49,700 nt of DNA from contig CAMAQA010000012.1 of NCBI GenBank assembly GCA_945860415.1, positions 1 to 49,700 on the forward strand, written 5' to 3'. Under the pieces are notes generated by a model. The model did not search any database. It was not told the DNA's origin and saw only the letters and a list, made by a program, of their open reading frames with translations. The first letter of the stretch is position 1, and each line of letters begins with the position of its first letter. Source of the DNA: Bacteriovorax stolpii (lineage in GTDB: Bacteria; Bdellovibrionota; UBA1018). This document shows positions 33,324 through 42,102 of the stretch, in pieces. Made by a program: the position numbers and the translations under genes.

Positions 33324-34842
33324 TGCACTCCGACTCCAGTCCGAAAACATAATCTCCGAGCTCGTCATTCCAGAATTCGCCGTTGAACGACCAGTAGAAC
33401 TGATCATCACGGCGGCTCGGCACCACGTTTCCTCGGCCGCGCTCCTCCTCGACCGACTTCCGAGTCATCAGCTTTTCCTTGAAGCGGCGAAGCATCTCGA
33501 GCTTGATGAACGACATCTTTTCGTAATTTGAGATGAGCTCGGAGTGGTAGTCGAGCAGGCTGTTCTTCACGAAAGCCCCGCCCAGGGCACGAATCGCCTT
33601 CAGGCGGAAATTCAGCACCTCATTCAGGAAATCCGGAAAGCCCCTTCCCTTTTCCAGCGCGACACCCGGCTGGTTCGAGGCAAACGCCCGGATGTTCTGG
33701 AGCTCGACCGTGAGATCGCGTTCGGACTGGGTCCAGCGATGAAACGACGGAGAGCGAACGAAACGATTCATCAGTCGATTGATCGGCTTCGAGGAGGTCA
33801 GCGGCTGTGCCGCCGCCAGCTTTCCGGCATCATACAGCGCCGAGAGCCTGCGCTCATTCTTCTCGAGCAGGTCCTTTACCTGGATGCCGAGCTCGGCATG
33901 GGTCCTGTTGAACTCGTCCACCACCCGCTCGGCATCGGGGTACAGGCAGAGCGCCAGGTACGTCTGCGCGCGGAGGACGTCGACTTCAGGGTTGTACACG
34001 AACGAGAGGGCCGGGCTCTTGTAGGACACCAGCTTGCCGAGCGAGCGATTGAATTCATTTCGGCGATAGGAATTCCAGGCCTGCTCAAACAGAATTTCGG
34101 TCCAGACGATGCTCTGCTTCGAGATTCGATCGTAGATGCGATCGGCTTCATCGAACTTTTCCTGCTCGTAGCGGATGCGGGCCTGTCCTGCAATGCAGCG
34201 GTTGCGAAGGTCCATCGTGGCGACCTTCTCGCATTCCTCGAAGTCTCCCAGCGCCGCATCCAGGCGATTGTTCTGCGCATGGATGGTGGCCCGAAGCTGG
34301 AACATCTCGGCAGCGCTGGCCCCCTCCGGAGAGATCGAGGCCAGAAATCCTGCTGCCCGCTTCTCGTCACCCGCCAGCAGGGCGTCGCGGGCAGCGATGT
34401 ACTGGAACGTGGCGCGGCTGCGAGAATCGTAGTCCTCGGCCAACGTGTGCTTGAGGAGATACGGATTCAGGAGATCCGGACCCACGGCCCGAAGCATTCG
34501 ATCCGCCTTCGGAAGCACCCGCCGAATGGACGTGCGATCGCCACCCACCAGCGTCTGGATAAAGAAGTAGCTTGCCGACTGCTCGAGCCCGGCTTCGATC
34601 AATGACAGCGTCACCCAGGCGTGGGCCTCCGGTCGCCTCGCCGGATTTTCATCAATGGCTGCAAAGGCATAGCGAGCAGCCTTGAAGTACTGCTTCGAGG
34701 CAAAAAGCTGCTGAGACTCGGCCAGGCGCTTCAGCGCCCCTTCATCCGAGGACCAGGCAGGAGACGCGGCGCAAAGAACGCCAGCGGCAGCAATTAAAGA
34801 CGGTAACCGAGGCCGGCACCAAACTGGAAGTTTGAGAACCAC
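33316..34842 (-). CDS. periplasmic TPR protein (GltE-like)
   Basis: 508 residues starting at GTG 34842, supported by GGGGGA six bases upstream. The signal peptide (LPSLIAAAGVLCAASPAWSS) has no proper lipobox, so it is probably a soluble periplasmic protein rather than a lipoprotein. TPR-like helical pairs fill about 35-330 (QLFASKQYFKAARYAFAAIDENP, ARIRYEQEKFDEADRIYDR, LRAQTYLALCLYPDAERVVDEF). The last third lacks clear repeats and ends with aromatic DDQFYWSFNGEFWNDELGDY. Its start overlaps the barrel gene by 49 bases. The GltE comparison is from context and build only. Confidence 0.85.
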   Translation of the reverse strand: MVLKLPVWCRPRLPSLIAAAGVLCAASPAWSSDEGALKRLAESQQLFASKQYFKAARYAFAAIDENPARRPEAHAWVTLSLIEAGLEQSASYFFIQTLVGGDRTSIRRVLPKADRMLRAVGPDLLNPYLLKHTLAEDYDSRSRATFQYIAARDALLAGDEKRAAGFLASISPEGASAAEMFQLRATIHAQNNRLDAALGDFEECEKVATMDLRNRCIAGQARIRYEQEKFDEADRIYDRISKQSIVWTEILFEQAWNSYRRNEFNRSLGKLVSYKSPALSFVYNPEVDVLRAQTYLALCLYPDAERVVDEFNRTHAELGIQVKDLLEKNERRLSALYDAGKLAAAQPLTSSKPINRLMNRFVRSPSFHRWTQSERDLTVELQNIRAFASNQPGVALEKGRGFPDFLNEVLNFRLKAIRALGGAFVKNSLLDYHSELISNYEKMSFIKLEMLRRFKEKLMTRKSVEEERGRGNVVPSRRDDQFYWSFNGEFWNDELGDYVFGLESECNG

Positions 34843-35546
34843 GTCTTGTCCCCCGAGTTTTTGTCGTAGGTTGCGTTATAAAAAGCGCCGAGGATATCGA
34901 GGCGAATCGACCAGTCCTGCGATAGGAAGAATTGCTGGCCCGTGCCCAGAAGGAAAGCAGTCTGGTTGTCGCTCGTCTCCACAAATGGATCCGACGTGCT
35001 GTTCCGGGCCAGCCTCACTGCCTCGAGCCGTCCGAGGCCGAATTGAAAGCCCCAGTCAAAATACAGGATCTGATTGAAGACATTGATCTTGGCGTACCAG
35101 GGAGTCCAGTGCACCAGCCCCCCCATCTGTCCTCGAATCTCGCGAAGGAGCGGCAGGAGCGCCGGAGCCGAGGCAAGCAGAGAGCGATAGGTGGTATTTC
35201 CTGAATTAAACAGCTTGGAGTAGAAGACCTCGACACCGATCTGTTCCGAAAAGTAGAGCGCCAGGCGTGGTTCGATTCCTCGAACATTCCGGTACGGATT
35301 GCTCCAGCCGATTCCGCCGAGCACGCTGACCATGGCCCGATTGGCCTTTGAGTATTTTCGATTCTGAAGGACGTAAATTTTCTTGTCGGGGTCCAACCAG
35401 CTGAAATTGTAGGAATCGGTTTCAGCAGCGTCGGCACGGTTCCATGCCCCGGCCATCAGCATCAGCCAGATGCCGGCTCCCGCAATCCACAATAAACGTG
35501 CGCCCCAGATCTTCAACGCCTTGGCTTCCATGCCTTTGCTCTCCAT
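34794..35546 (-). CDS. outer-membrane beta-barrel protein
   Basis: 250 residues from ATG 35546, which has GAGGAG six bases upstream; a GTG seven codons earlier is less likely. The signal peptide is hydrophobic at about 14-35, ending ADAAE. The mature part shows alternating aromatic strands and the ending FQFGAGLGYRL, typical of barrel proteins of the kind annotated in Myxococcota and Bdellovibrionota as outer-membrane beta-barrel domain proteins. A phrase such as GIEPRLALYFSEQIGVEVFYS is characteristic. It heads the Glt-like operon and could anchor the machine in the outer membrane. Confidence 0.87.
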   Translation of the reverse strand: MESKGMEAKALKIWGARLLWIAGAGIWLMLMAGAWNRADAAETDSYNFSWLDPDKKIYVLQNRKYSKANRAMVSVLGGIGWSNPYRNVRGIEPRLALYFSEQIGVEVFYSKLFNSGNTTYRSLLASAPALLPLLREIRGQMGGLVHWTPWYAKINVFNQILYFDWGFQFGLGRLEAVRLARNSTSDPFVETSDNQTAFLLGTGQQFFLSQDWSIRLDILGAFYNATYDKNSGDKTWFSNFQFGAGLGYRL

Positions 35547-35558
35547 GACTCGCTCCTC

Positions 35559-35660
35559 GAGTTTCACCCAATTCCTTGGACTTTCATGGTCTTAAATTGA
35601 GTCTGTAGAGTTTCACGACAAAGGGCAAGGAATTCTCTCCCGAATTGGGCAGGAATTGCC
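35559..35660 (-). repeat. repeat-rich leader of the Glt-like operon
   Basis: The 129-base gap upstream of the barrel gene holds a direct repeat GAGTTTCAC (35559-35567 and 35608-35616). It also holds inverted pairs: AATTCCTTG (35570-35578) with CAAGGAATT (35626-35634), and CCCAATTC (35567-35574) with GAATTGGG (35642-35649). The two inverted pairs share a left arm, so two alternative RNA folds could compete. This may be an operator or a folded leader; I see no convincing -10/-35 pair here. Confidence 0.4.
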
Positions 35661-35675
35661 TTACCAAGCGTTTCG

Positions 35676-38585
35676 TCAATGACCTGACGGTCGACGAAAC
35701 TCCGAGCAGTCATCGCGATACGAGCACGTTCGACACGCAGGTCCGGTTCGCGCCTCGATGCCGTCAAGTGACGTTCCTGCTCCGATGAGCGAAGCGATCT
35801 CACGAGCTCGCTTCGCCAGACCCTCCACCCGCAGGAGAACGTGGGAGGTATCCAGTGGTACCACGGTTTCAGAGACTCCTTCGGGAGAGATCTGGACCAG
35901 CACGGCTGAAAGTTTCACCTCTCCGAGCAGTCGAAGCAGCGCACCGGCATAGATCTCGAGCTGTGCCCCATAGATGGCCAGCAGATCCGAATCCGATTTT
36001 CGTCGAGCGGAAACCTTGTAGTCGATGATCCTCCACTCGCCGGGCCCCACCTCGTCCACGCGATCCAGAACGCCGACTAGCGGAACATCATCCACCAGCC
36101 ACTCAAACGGCAGCTCTGCAAACGAGGTGGACGGCGGCGGCGGAGACGACTCGAGCCACGACACCAGAGCCTCTTGATCGAGCTCCATCAGGCGCGACCG
36201 CAATTCCGGTCCGATCCGCCCTCGAGCGCGGAGCCAGTCCTCGAGAGCCGCATGCACGGCCTTTCCGAGCGTCCTCGCATCGGGCGCCTGGGTCCGGAAC
36301 AAGGGCAAAGATTCGGTCTCACGAACTTCGAACTCATGGTCGGGATCCTGCTCCGGCTCGACGGCCGAGTTCTGGCGGCGCAGCAGATCCGCGTAGGCCC
36401 GCGGACAGCGTGCCAGCACCGTCCATTCCGAAACGCTGTGTCGTGACCGGAGGAATGCCGGCGGAGCGCGCCGAACACGAGGCTCTGGACGAGCCGGCTG
36501 CCCGCTCTCCGGAAGAACTCCGTCTTCCGAGCCGGTTCTCCGCTGAAGCACCGGGATGCCTGTTCCCAGGTGCTCGAGCCAGCCCCGCCAATGATCGATC
36601 AGTAATGCCTTCTCGCGGTCGCGCTCGAAGCCCTTCTCGGGATCGATCTGCTGGCAGACGAACACGAGCTGCTTTCGGGCGCGAGTCAGCGCCACGTAGA
36701 GCTGGCGTTTGGATTCGGCCACCGAGGCCGCCTGCTCAAAACTTTTCCAATCGCGGTACCTTTCGTCGCGCTCGTCCTTTTTTCCATCAAGGGTGCGCGG
36801 AGTCAGGTACACCCCGCGATTGCGATCCGAAAACAGGAGCGGCAGCGAACCAGCGCGAGATTTTTTGCCGAAGTCGACCAGAAAAACCCGGTCAAACTCG
36901 AGCCCTTTGGAGGCATGCACGGTGAGAATTGGAAGCACGCCACGGTTTGCGGGAGGCGGCACCTCCTTCTCGCGCCTGCCATTCTCCACGGCATCGATCA
37001 GCCGACGCACCACTTCCTGGAAATCACACCCCAGGAGCGAGAGCTGCTCGCAGCGGTACCAGAGCGCGAGCAGAGACTGCGACAGCTCCGACATCTCCGA
37101 CTCGAGCGTGGGGCTTTCGATCAGCTGCAGGAGAAGTTCTCCCGGCCGTACCGGACGAGATCGGAGTGGACCGAGCGCTACGGCCACCGGATGCCTTGAG
37201 TTCCAGAAAGGCTCGAACGAACCCTGCCCGCGCTTCCAGTCGTCGAGCTGCGCCACGGCAACTCCCACCCAAGGAGCCGTCAGAAATCCGAGCGCCGCCC
37301 ACTCGTCCACTGGAAACGCCCACCACGACAAGAGCGAGAGCAGCTCCGATACCCGCGGATCCTGCCAGAAAAGCCCGCCCCCGCCCACTGCCACCGGAAT
37401 GCCCCTGCGGCTCAGGGCCTGGATCCATGCCTCCATGCCACGAATTCGGCGCATGAGGATGGCCATGGACTCGAGCGGCACTCCGCGCGCACGCTCGGCT
37501 GCGATCCATTCCGCAAGGCCCTCCGGGGTGTCGACCTCCAGGCGGGCCACTGCCGGCTCATCCGGAGCAAGCCCGAACTCTTCCGCCGCGCGGCCCGCAG
37601 TCAGTTCCTCGTACGCCAGCTGCGAGGCCTCGAAAAGCGGCGCGCAGAGGCGATTCACGGCTTCGAGGATTTCGGGATGGCTTCGAAAATTCCAGGTCAG
37701 CGAACACTGTTTCGACAACTTCGAGCACGACTCCTCGAAAAGACGGACATCGGCATCGCGAAAGCGATAAATGCTCTGCTTCGGATCTCCGACGACACAA
37801 AGGTTCGACTGGTCCTGCCGGATGATGCTCCAGAGGATCTTCGCCTGAATCGGATTCGTGTCCTGGAACTCATCCACGAGAACCAGGTCGAAGCGGGACT
37901 GAAGCAGTCGCCGCACGCTCTCGTGCCCCAGGGCGCGCAGTGCCGCCTTCTCGAGGTCTCCGAAATCGAGCCCCGAACTCTTCTTTTTCAGGCGATCGTA
38001 GCGATCCAGCACTCGAGCGGCCACCTCGCCCACGGCCCGCAGATCGGGCTGGTCACTGGCGAGCGCCTTCTCGACCGCTCCGGTAGCCTCGAGCTCGCGA
38101 AACCGGAGCAGGAGCGATTCAGTTCCGGTTTTCGCCTCGCGCTCGAGCACCCTCTGGAGAATGGAGCCTGGGTCTTCCTCGCTCCACAATGATTCCAGCG
38201 CCCGCTGCCACAAACGTCCTGCCTCGAGCTCGGAGAGCACTCGTTCATCGCCCTGGAATCCGGACTCCGCCGGAAATTCCCGGAGGATGGTTCCGCACAG
38301 TCCATGGATGGTGGTGATCCAGTGCCGCGAAAGATCGAACCCTGGTGAGTCTCGCAGCGCCCTCGAGAGCTTGTCTCGCAGGTCGCTGGCGGATCGTTCC
38401 GTGAACGATACGGCACAGAGTCTCGCCTCGGCCCTGGACTGAAGGAGACGCACGCATTTTTCGACGAGCGTGGTGGTTTTTCCGGCGCCTGCGCCCGCCG
38501 TCACTGCCAGTCCCTGTCCAAAGGACGCGAGAACTTCCGCCTGCTCCGGAGTCCAGCTTCGAGTGTTCGCCTGCTGACCGCTCAT
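35676..38585 (-). CDS. addA: AddA-like UvrD helicase with Fe-S-type nuclease domain
   Basis: 969 residues, shorter than typical AddA (about 1200). A UvrD/RecB-type helicase fills about 10-680: Walker A GAGAGKTTT, VDEFQDTNP, GDPKQSIYRFRDAD, WNFRSHPEIL, HASKGLEFDRVFL and YVALTRARKQL. A PD-(D/E)xK nuclease follows, with His778, Asp841, Asp855 and Lys857 (IIDYKV). Four cysteines (Cys727 in ARCPRAY, Cys951, Cys954, Cys960) match the Fe-S staple seen in AddB and Cas4. With the gene upstream it should form a double-strand-break resection enzyme. Start and the upstream stop share ATGA. Confidence 0.9.
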   Translation of the reverse strand: MSGQQANTRSWTPEQAEVLASFGQGLAVTAGAGAGKTTTLVEKCVRLLQSRAEARLCAVSFTERSASDLRDKLSRALRDSPGFDLSRHWITTIHGLCGTILREFPAESGFQGDERVLSELEAGRLWQRALESLWSEEDPGSILQRVLEREAKTGTESLLLRFRELEATGAVEKALASDQPDLRAVGEVAARVLDRYDRLKKKSSGLDFGDLEKAALRALGHESVRRLLQSRFDLVLVDEFQDTNPIQAKILWSIIRQDQSNLCVVGDPKQSIYRFRDADVRLFEESCSKLSKQCSLTWNFRSHPEILEAVNRLCAPLFEASQLAYEELTAGRAAEEFGLAPDEPAVARLEVDTPEGLAEWIAAERARGVPLESMAILMRRIRGMEAWIQALSRRGIPVAVGGGGLFWQDPRVSELLSLLSWWAFPVDEWAALGFLTAPWVGVAVAQLDDWKRGQGSFEPFWNSRHPVAVALGPLRSRPVRPGELLLQLIESPTLESEMSELSQSLLALWYRCEQLSLLGCDFQEVVRRLIDAVENGRREKEVPPPANRGVLPILTVHASKGLEFDRVFLVDFGKKSRAGSLPLLFSDRNRGVYLTPRTLDGKKDERDERYRDWKSFEQAASVAESKRQLYVALTRARKQLVFVCQQIDPEKGFERDREKALLIDHWRGWLEHLGTGIPVLQRRTGSEDGVLPESGQPARPEPRVRRAPPAFLRSRHSVSEWTVLARCPRAYADLLRRQNSAVEPEQDPDHEFEVRETESLPLFRTQAPDARTLGKAVHAALEDWLRARGRIGPELRSRLMELDQEALVSWLESSPPPPSTSFAELPFEWLVDDVPLVGVLDRVDEVGPGEWRIIDYKVSARRKSDSDLLAIYGAQLEIYAGALLRLLGEVKLSAVLVQISPEGVSETVVPLDTSHVLLRVEGLAKRAREIASLIGAGTSLDGIEARTGPACRTCSYRDDCSEFRRPSGH

Positions 38586-41344
38586 TCCGAGCCTCCACCG
38601 TCTGCTGAATCACCCGAGGCATCGGCACCGGCCTGTTCGACCCATTCACGGCGGGCCTGCCCGCAGATCAGCTTCGCACGGCATTCGGTGCATTCACGCG
38701 GCCCCAGTACCGGACGCGATTCGAACCTGCCGTCGGCAAACTGCTCCATCACCTGGCGTATTCGTGAATCCAGGTTCGACCACAGCTCATCCGGGTCTCC
38801 ATCGAAGAGGCCACTATTGGTCTTTCCGAGCTGCGTGAGCATGCCCGGATCCTTGCCATTCAGGCGCTTCGGAAAGAGACCGACCGAACGACGCGCATCA
38901 CGGGTGAGTTCCACCAGCTGCACTCCCAGGACTGGCTTCTGAAATTTCGCCCGAGCAGCCAGCGCATAAAATGGAAGCTGGAGTCGGTAGCCCTTGTCTC
39001 GGATGTCGCCACCCTTGAAAGCTTGCGCTCCGGTCTTGTAGTCGAGGACGAATAGACCTTCCGGATGTTCATCGATCCGGTCGGCCTTTCCGACGACTTC
39101 CACGGCCCTGCCACATGAATCCACCCAGGAAAGCGCGAGACGGGCATTCTCTTCTGCAGCAACGCAACGCGTGCCGGCACGTGAACGGTACTCGAGCTCC
39201 TTGTCGAGAAACTTGGAAAGGACCAAAATTGCGTGCCGCTCGATCTGGAGCTCCAGCTGCGGGCTTCGAATCCATCCGGGAACCTCTCCACGCGCCAGCG
39301 CTCCCTGCCACGTCGAGCGCCAGACTCGCTCTACGAGTGCCTGCGCAGAGCCATCGTCAAACGACGACTCAGCACCGGATTCGAGCTCACGAACGAGGTG
39401 TTCGACGGCGTGATGCAGGAGGACGCCGCGAACCCGGGGCCAGAGCTCCCAGTCTGCCTCTTCGCGCTCCAGCAGTTTCCAGCGCGCCTGGGGCAACCCG
39501 AGAAACGAACAGCGGCTCATGGCATCGAGCGCCGTTGCAGAAACCTTCACGGGCTCTCCAGAAGCCGTCGGCGGCAGCTGCACTGAAGATGAAACGGCCC
39601 TTCTCACCAGTCCGTAGCTTTCGAGAAAGCGAGGATGCGCTCCTTGCGTTTCGCACGCGATTCCTTCCGGAGCTCCCAGCTCGAGGAGCAGGCTTTCGAT
39701 CGATTCCGACTCCGAGCCATCGAGCTGGTAGGCATGGTCGAGCGCTTCGATGGTTGCGGCCCTCGAAATCCAGCTGTGGAGCGCCTGCCTGCGGCCTTCC
39801 TGGATCTGGCGTGAGGACCGCACCGCAAACTCGCCCGAGAGCTGGTCGCGTTCGCGTGCTCCGAGGTAATAGTCTGCCTCCGTCGGCGGCGAAAGCCAAG
39901 ACGCCGGAAGCCCGAGCAGCCACAGATCCATTCCTTGATGGACGGCATTGGCCTGGCTCATTCTGAAAATACGAACCCCGTCTGCCGGCTTGACCGCGGT
40001 CACCGGTGGTGAGGACAGCTCGACTCGCCCGCGAATCCGCTCCATCCAGAGCAGCAGAGGAAAACGCGTCTCTAGGATATCGAGTCGAGACAGATCTTCC
40101 GAGAAGTCGCTCCAGAATTTTTCGAGCCAGATCCGGATCCGCGCATCGGCAATCTCGACCTCGCACAGGGCTCGATGGGCCTCCGAGAACTCACGAAAGC
40201 ACATCCGACCCCGGAACGCGGAATCCCATTCACGCAGGCGCGCCACTGCATGCCGGGGAAGTCGGTCTTGCAGGACGCGCAGCACCGAGTCGAGTCCGGG
40301 CTTCTGGCCCAGCTCGGCAAGCTTTCTCTGGATGGACGCAAGAGCGGGTCGATCCAGCTCGAAAGAGCGCGTGGCGGAAAGAAGCGACATCACCCGTGCC
40401 GGATCCCAGCGCGATGCCACGCAGTCGAGCACCATGAAAACCTGCTTGAAGGCTTCTGAAATCCGCAGCTCCTGCGGATCTCTCGGATCAAACTCCGGAA
40501 TACCGGCATCCTGGAGCGCCCGCCTCAAGGCCAGCCGGACATCCGGCGCGGTGTCTGGAATCAGAATGACCTGTCGTGACCAGTCTCGAGCCAGCAGCTG
40601 CGTGGCGAGGCGCTCGGCGCTGTCATGAAGCGTGTGCGAGCGCTTCCAGGTCCAGCTCGTAGAAGCCGGCTCCGTCGCAAACAGCTCCATGCCGTTGCGG
40701 CACGGAAGTACGGAGGCGAGCTCATCGAAGAACAGCGCCTCCAGCGCCTGGGGATCCTGGACACGAAATCGAAACAGCGCCTCGCGGCCACTGAGAATGC
40801 CGGAAATCTCTCCGAGGGATCGGCGTCGCGCCAGCTCCTCGGTTGCGAGCCCCAGCAGTCGTGGGCCGTCGGCAAGGCTTCTGGATTCCATCCAGCCTTC
40901 GAGTGCCCGGGCCAGTCCCACGATCTCACGCCGAAGATCGGCGTTGCCGAGCCCGAGGGCCTGGAGCCGCTCCTCGAGAACTTCACGCTCCTGCTCATGG
41001 GCAATCACCTCTCGACACGCCAGAATCGCCTGGTCGAGGCGCCGATAAAAGCCATCCTGACGTTTCAGGTGGCGGAGCGCGAGGTAGTTCGCCAGGACCG
41101 CGCGATTCGAGAAGAGGAGCCGATAGAACTCCTGCCTTCCTGCCGGAGAAATCAATGAGGGCACGGACCCGCAGTCGCGCAGGATCTCGAGCGCCAGCTG
41201 GTCGGAGGACAGGATCCACTTTCCGGCGACGGCCCCCACACGGGCGATGACGGCATCCTTGATGAGCTCGCGCTGGAATCCCGACCCTGTGACCAGGAGG
41301 ACTCGAGGAGACAGTCCTGAAAACCACGCAGGATTGAAGTTCAC
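38582..41344 (-). CDS. addB: AddB-like exonuclease subunit with PD-(D/E)xK domain
   Basis: About 920 residues from GTG 41344, which overlaps the purQ stop (GTGA). The N-terminal helicase-like part is degenerate: the usual Walker A position reads VTGSGFQREL with no Lys-Ser/Thr, so it should not hydrolyse ATP. The C-terminal nuclease has His644/645, Asp755 (GKADRID), Asp768 and Lys770 (LDYKTG). Cysteines at 612 (MSRCSF), 885, 888 and 894 (CTECRAKLIC) form the expected Fe-S staple. This is the AddB build, although sequence identity to well-known AddB looks low. An earlier start would lie within purQ. Confidence 0.85.
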   Translation of the reverse strand: MNFNPAWFSGLSPRVLLVTGSGFQRELIKDAVIARVGAVAGKWILSSDQLALEILRDCGSVPSLISPAGRQEFYRLLFSNRAVLANYLALRHLKRQDGFYRRLDQAILACREVIAHEQEREVLEERLQALGLGNADLRREIVGLARALEGWMESRSLADGPRLLGLATEELARRRSLGEISGILSGREALFRFRVQDPQALEALFFDELASVLPCRNGMELFATEPASTSWTWKRSHTLHDSAERLATQLLARDWSRQVILIPDTAPDVRLALRRALQDAGIPEFDPRDPQELRISEAFKQVFMVLDCVASRWDPARVMSLLSATRSFELDRPALASIQRKLAELGQKPGLDSVLRVLQDRLPRHAVARLREWDSAFRGRMCFREFSEAHRALCEVEIADARIRIWLEKFWSDFSEDLSRLDILETRFPLLLWMERIRGRVELSSPPVTAVKPADGVRIFRMSQANAVHQGMDLWLLGLPASWLSPPTEADYYLGARERDQLSGEFAVRSSRQIQEGRRQALHSWISRAATIEALDHAYQLDGSESESIESLLLELGAPEGIACETQGAHPRFLESYGLVRRAVSSSVQLPPTASGEPVKVSATALDAMSRCSFLGLPQARWKLLEREEADWELWPRVRGVLLHHAVEHLVRELESGAESSFDDGSAQALVERVWRSTWQGALARGEVPGWIRSPQLELQIERHAILVLSKFLDKELEYRSRAGTRCVAAEENARLALSWVDSCGRAVEVVGKADRIDEHPEGLFVLDYKTGAQAFKGGDIRDKGYRLQLPFYALAARAKFQKPVLGVQLVELTRDARRSVGLFPKRLNGKDPGMLTQLGKTNSGLFDGDPDELWSNLDSRIRQVMEQFADGRFESRPVLGPRECTECRAKLICGQARREWVEQAGADASGDSADGGGSE

Positions 41345-42102
41345 AGTGATCGCAATGATTCCTGGAAGGCGTTTTCGAAGATCATCAGGCCCTGGCCCGG
41401 AGCTGAAGAGCGCGCAGGCTGGAGGGTCCATTCCGGATGCTGCGTCCAGCGTACGAAATTCTCCGGATGGGGCATGAGCCCGAAGATCCGCCCCGAAGCG
41501 TCGCAGATTCCTGCAATCTTTTCTTCGCTGCCGTTGAGGTCGGATTCGTATCGCAGGCAGGCCATGCCCAGGCGCTCCATCCGAGCCCACACTTCGAGTC
41601 GCGACACCGCCGCGATCACGACACGACCCTCGGAATGCCGGACAGGAAGATCAAGATTGCCGAGACCTCGGGTCCAGATACAGCGACTTCCGACCGGAAT
41701 GAGACGTGTCCACTCGCTCAGCAGCCGCCCGTGATCGTTGCGGGTGATGGAAACATCCTTCGCAAAGACACCGAGACGAATCAGCGCCTGGAATCCATTT
41801 CCGATTCCGAGGACGACTCCCCCTCGCGAGACGAATTGAGCGAGATCCCAGCGCAGGCCGTGCTTGATCTTGAGCGACAGCACCTTTCCGGCACCGAGAT
41901 GATCGCCAAACGAGAAGCCTCCAGGAATAGCGAGCGCCTGGAACTGGGCGCTCAACTGATCGAGCGACACCCTCTTTCGCATCAGCGATCCGAGCGATTC
42001 GATTTCGACGTCGAAACGCGCCATGCGAAAGGCCAGTGCCGTCTCGCGACTTCCTCCCAGCGAATCTCCTGCGAGCACGAGTGCCCTTGGCGTACGACTC
42101 AT
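41341..42102 (-). CDS. purQ: PurQ-like glutamine amidotransferase lacking the catalytic cysteine
   Basis: 253 residues from ATG 42102, overlapping the purSL stop (ATGA). PurQ normally hydrolyses glutamine to feed ammonia to PurL in purine synthesis. The fold is well kept: IPGGFSFGDHLGAGK, DLPVRHSEGR, NGSEEKIAGICDASGRIFGLMPHPE, with His212 and Glu214 of the triad. The nucleophile position is glycine: the elbow reads LGIGNGFQAL (Gly101, codon GGA) where active enzymes have GxCNGFQ. The N-terminal G-S/N-x-C loop is altered too (LAGDSLGG). Glutaminase activity is therefore doubtful. It could be a structural partner of PurSL. Confidence 0.85.
   Translation of the reverse strand: MSRTPRALVLAGDSLGGSRETALAFRMARFDVEIESLGSLMRKRVSLDQLSAQFQALAIPGGFSFGDHLGAGKVLSLKIKHGLRWDLAQFVSRGGVVLGIGNGFQALIRLGVFAKDVSITRNDHGRLLSEWTRLIPVGSRCIWTRGLGNLDLPVRHSEGRVVIAAVSRLEVWARMERLGMACLRYESDLNGSEEKIAGICDASGRIFGLMPHPENFVRWTQHPEWTLQPARSSAPGQGLMIFENAFQESLRSL

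Noticed and set aside
32295..33386. Plus-strand open frame of 363 codons opposite the large TPR gene
   Set aside because: Shadow of the TPR coding sequence. The leucine- and valine-rich translation reflects codon bias and is not a membrane protein family I know.
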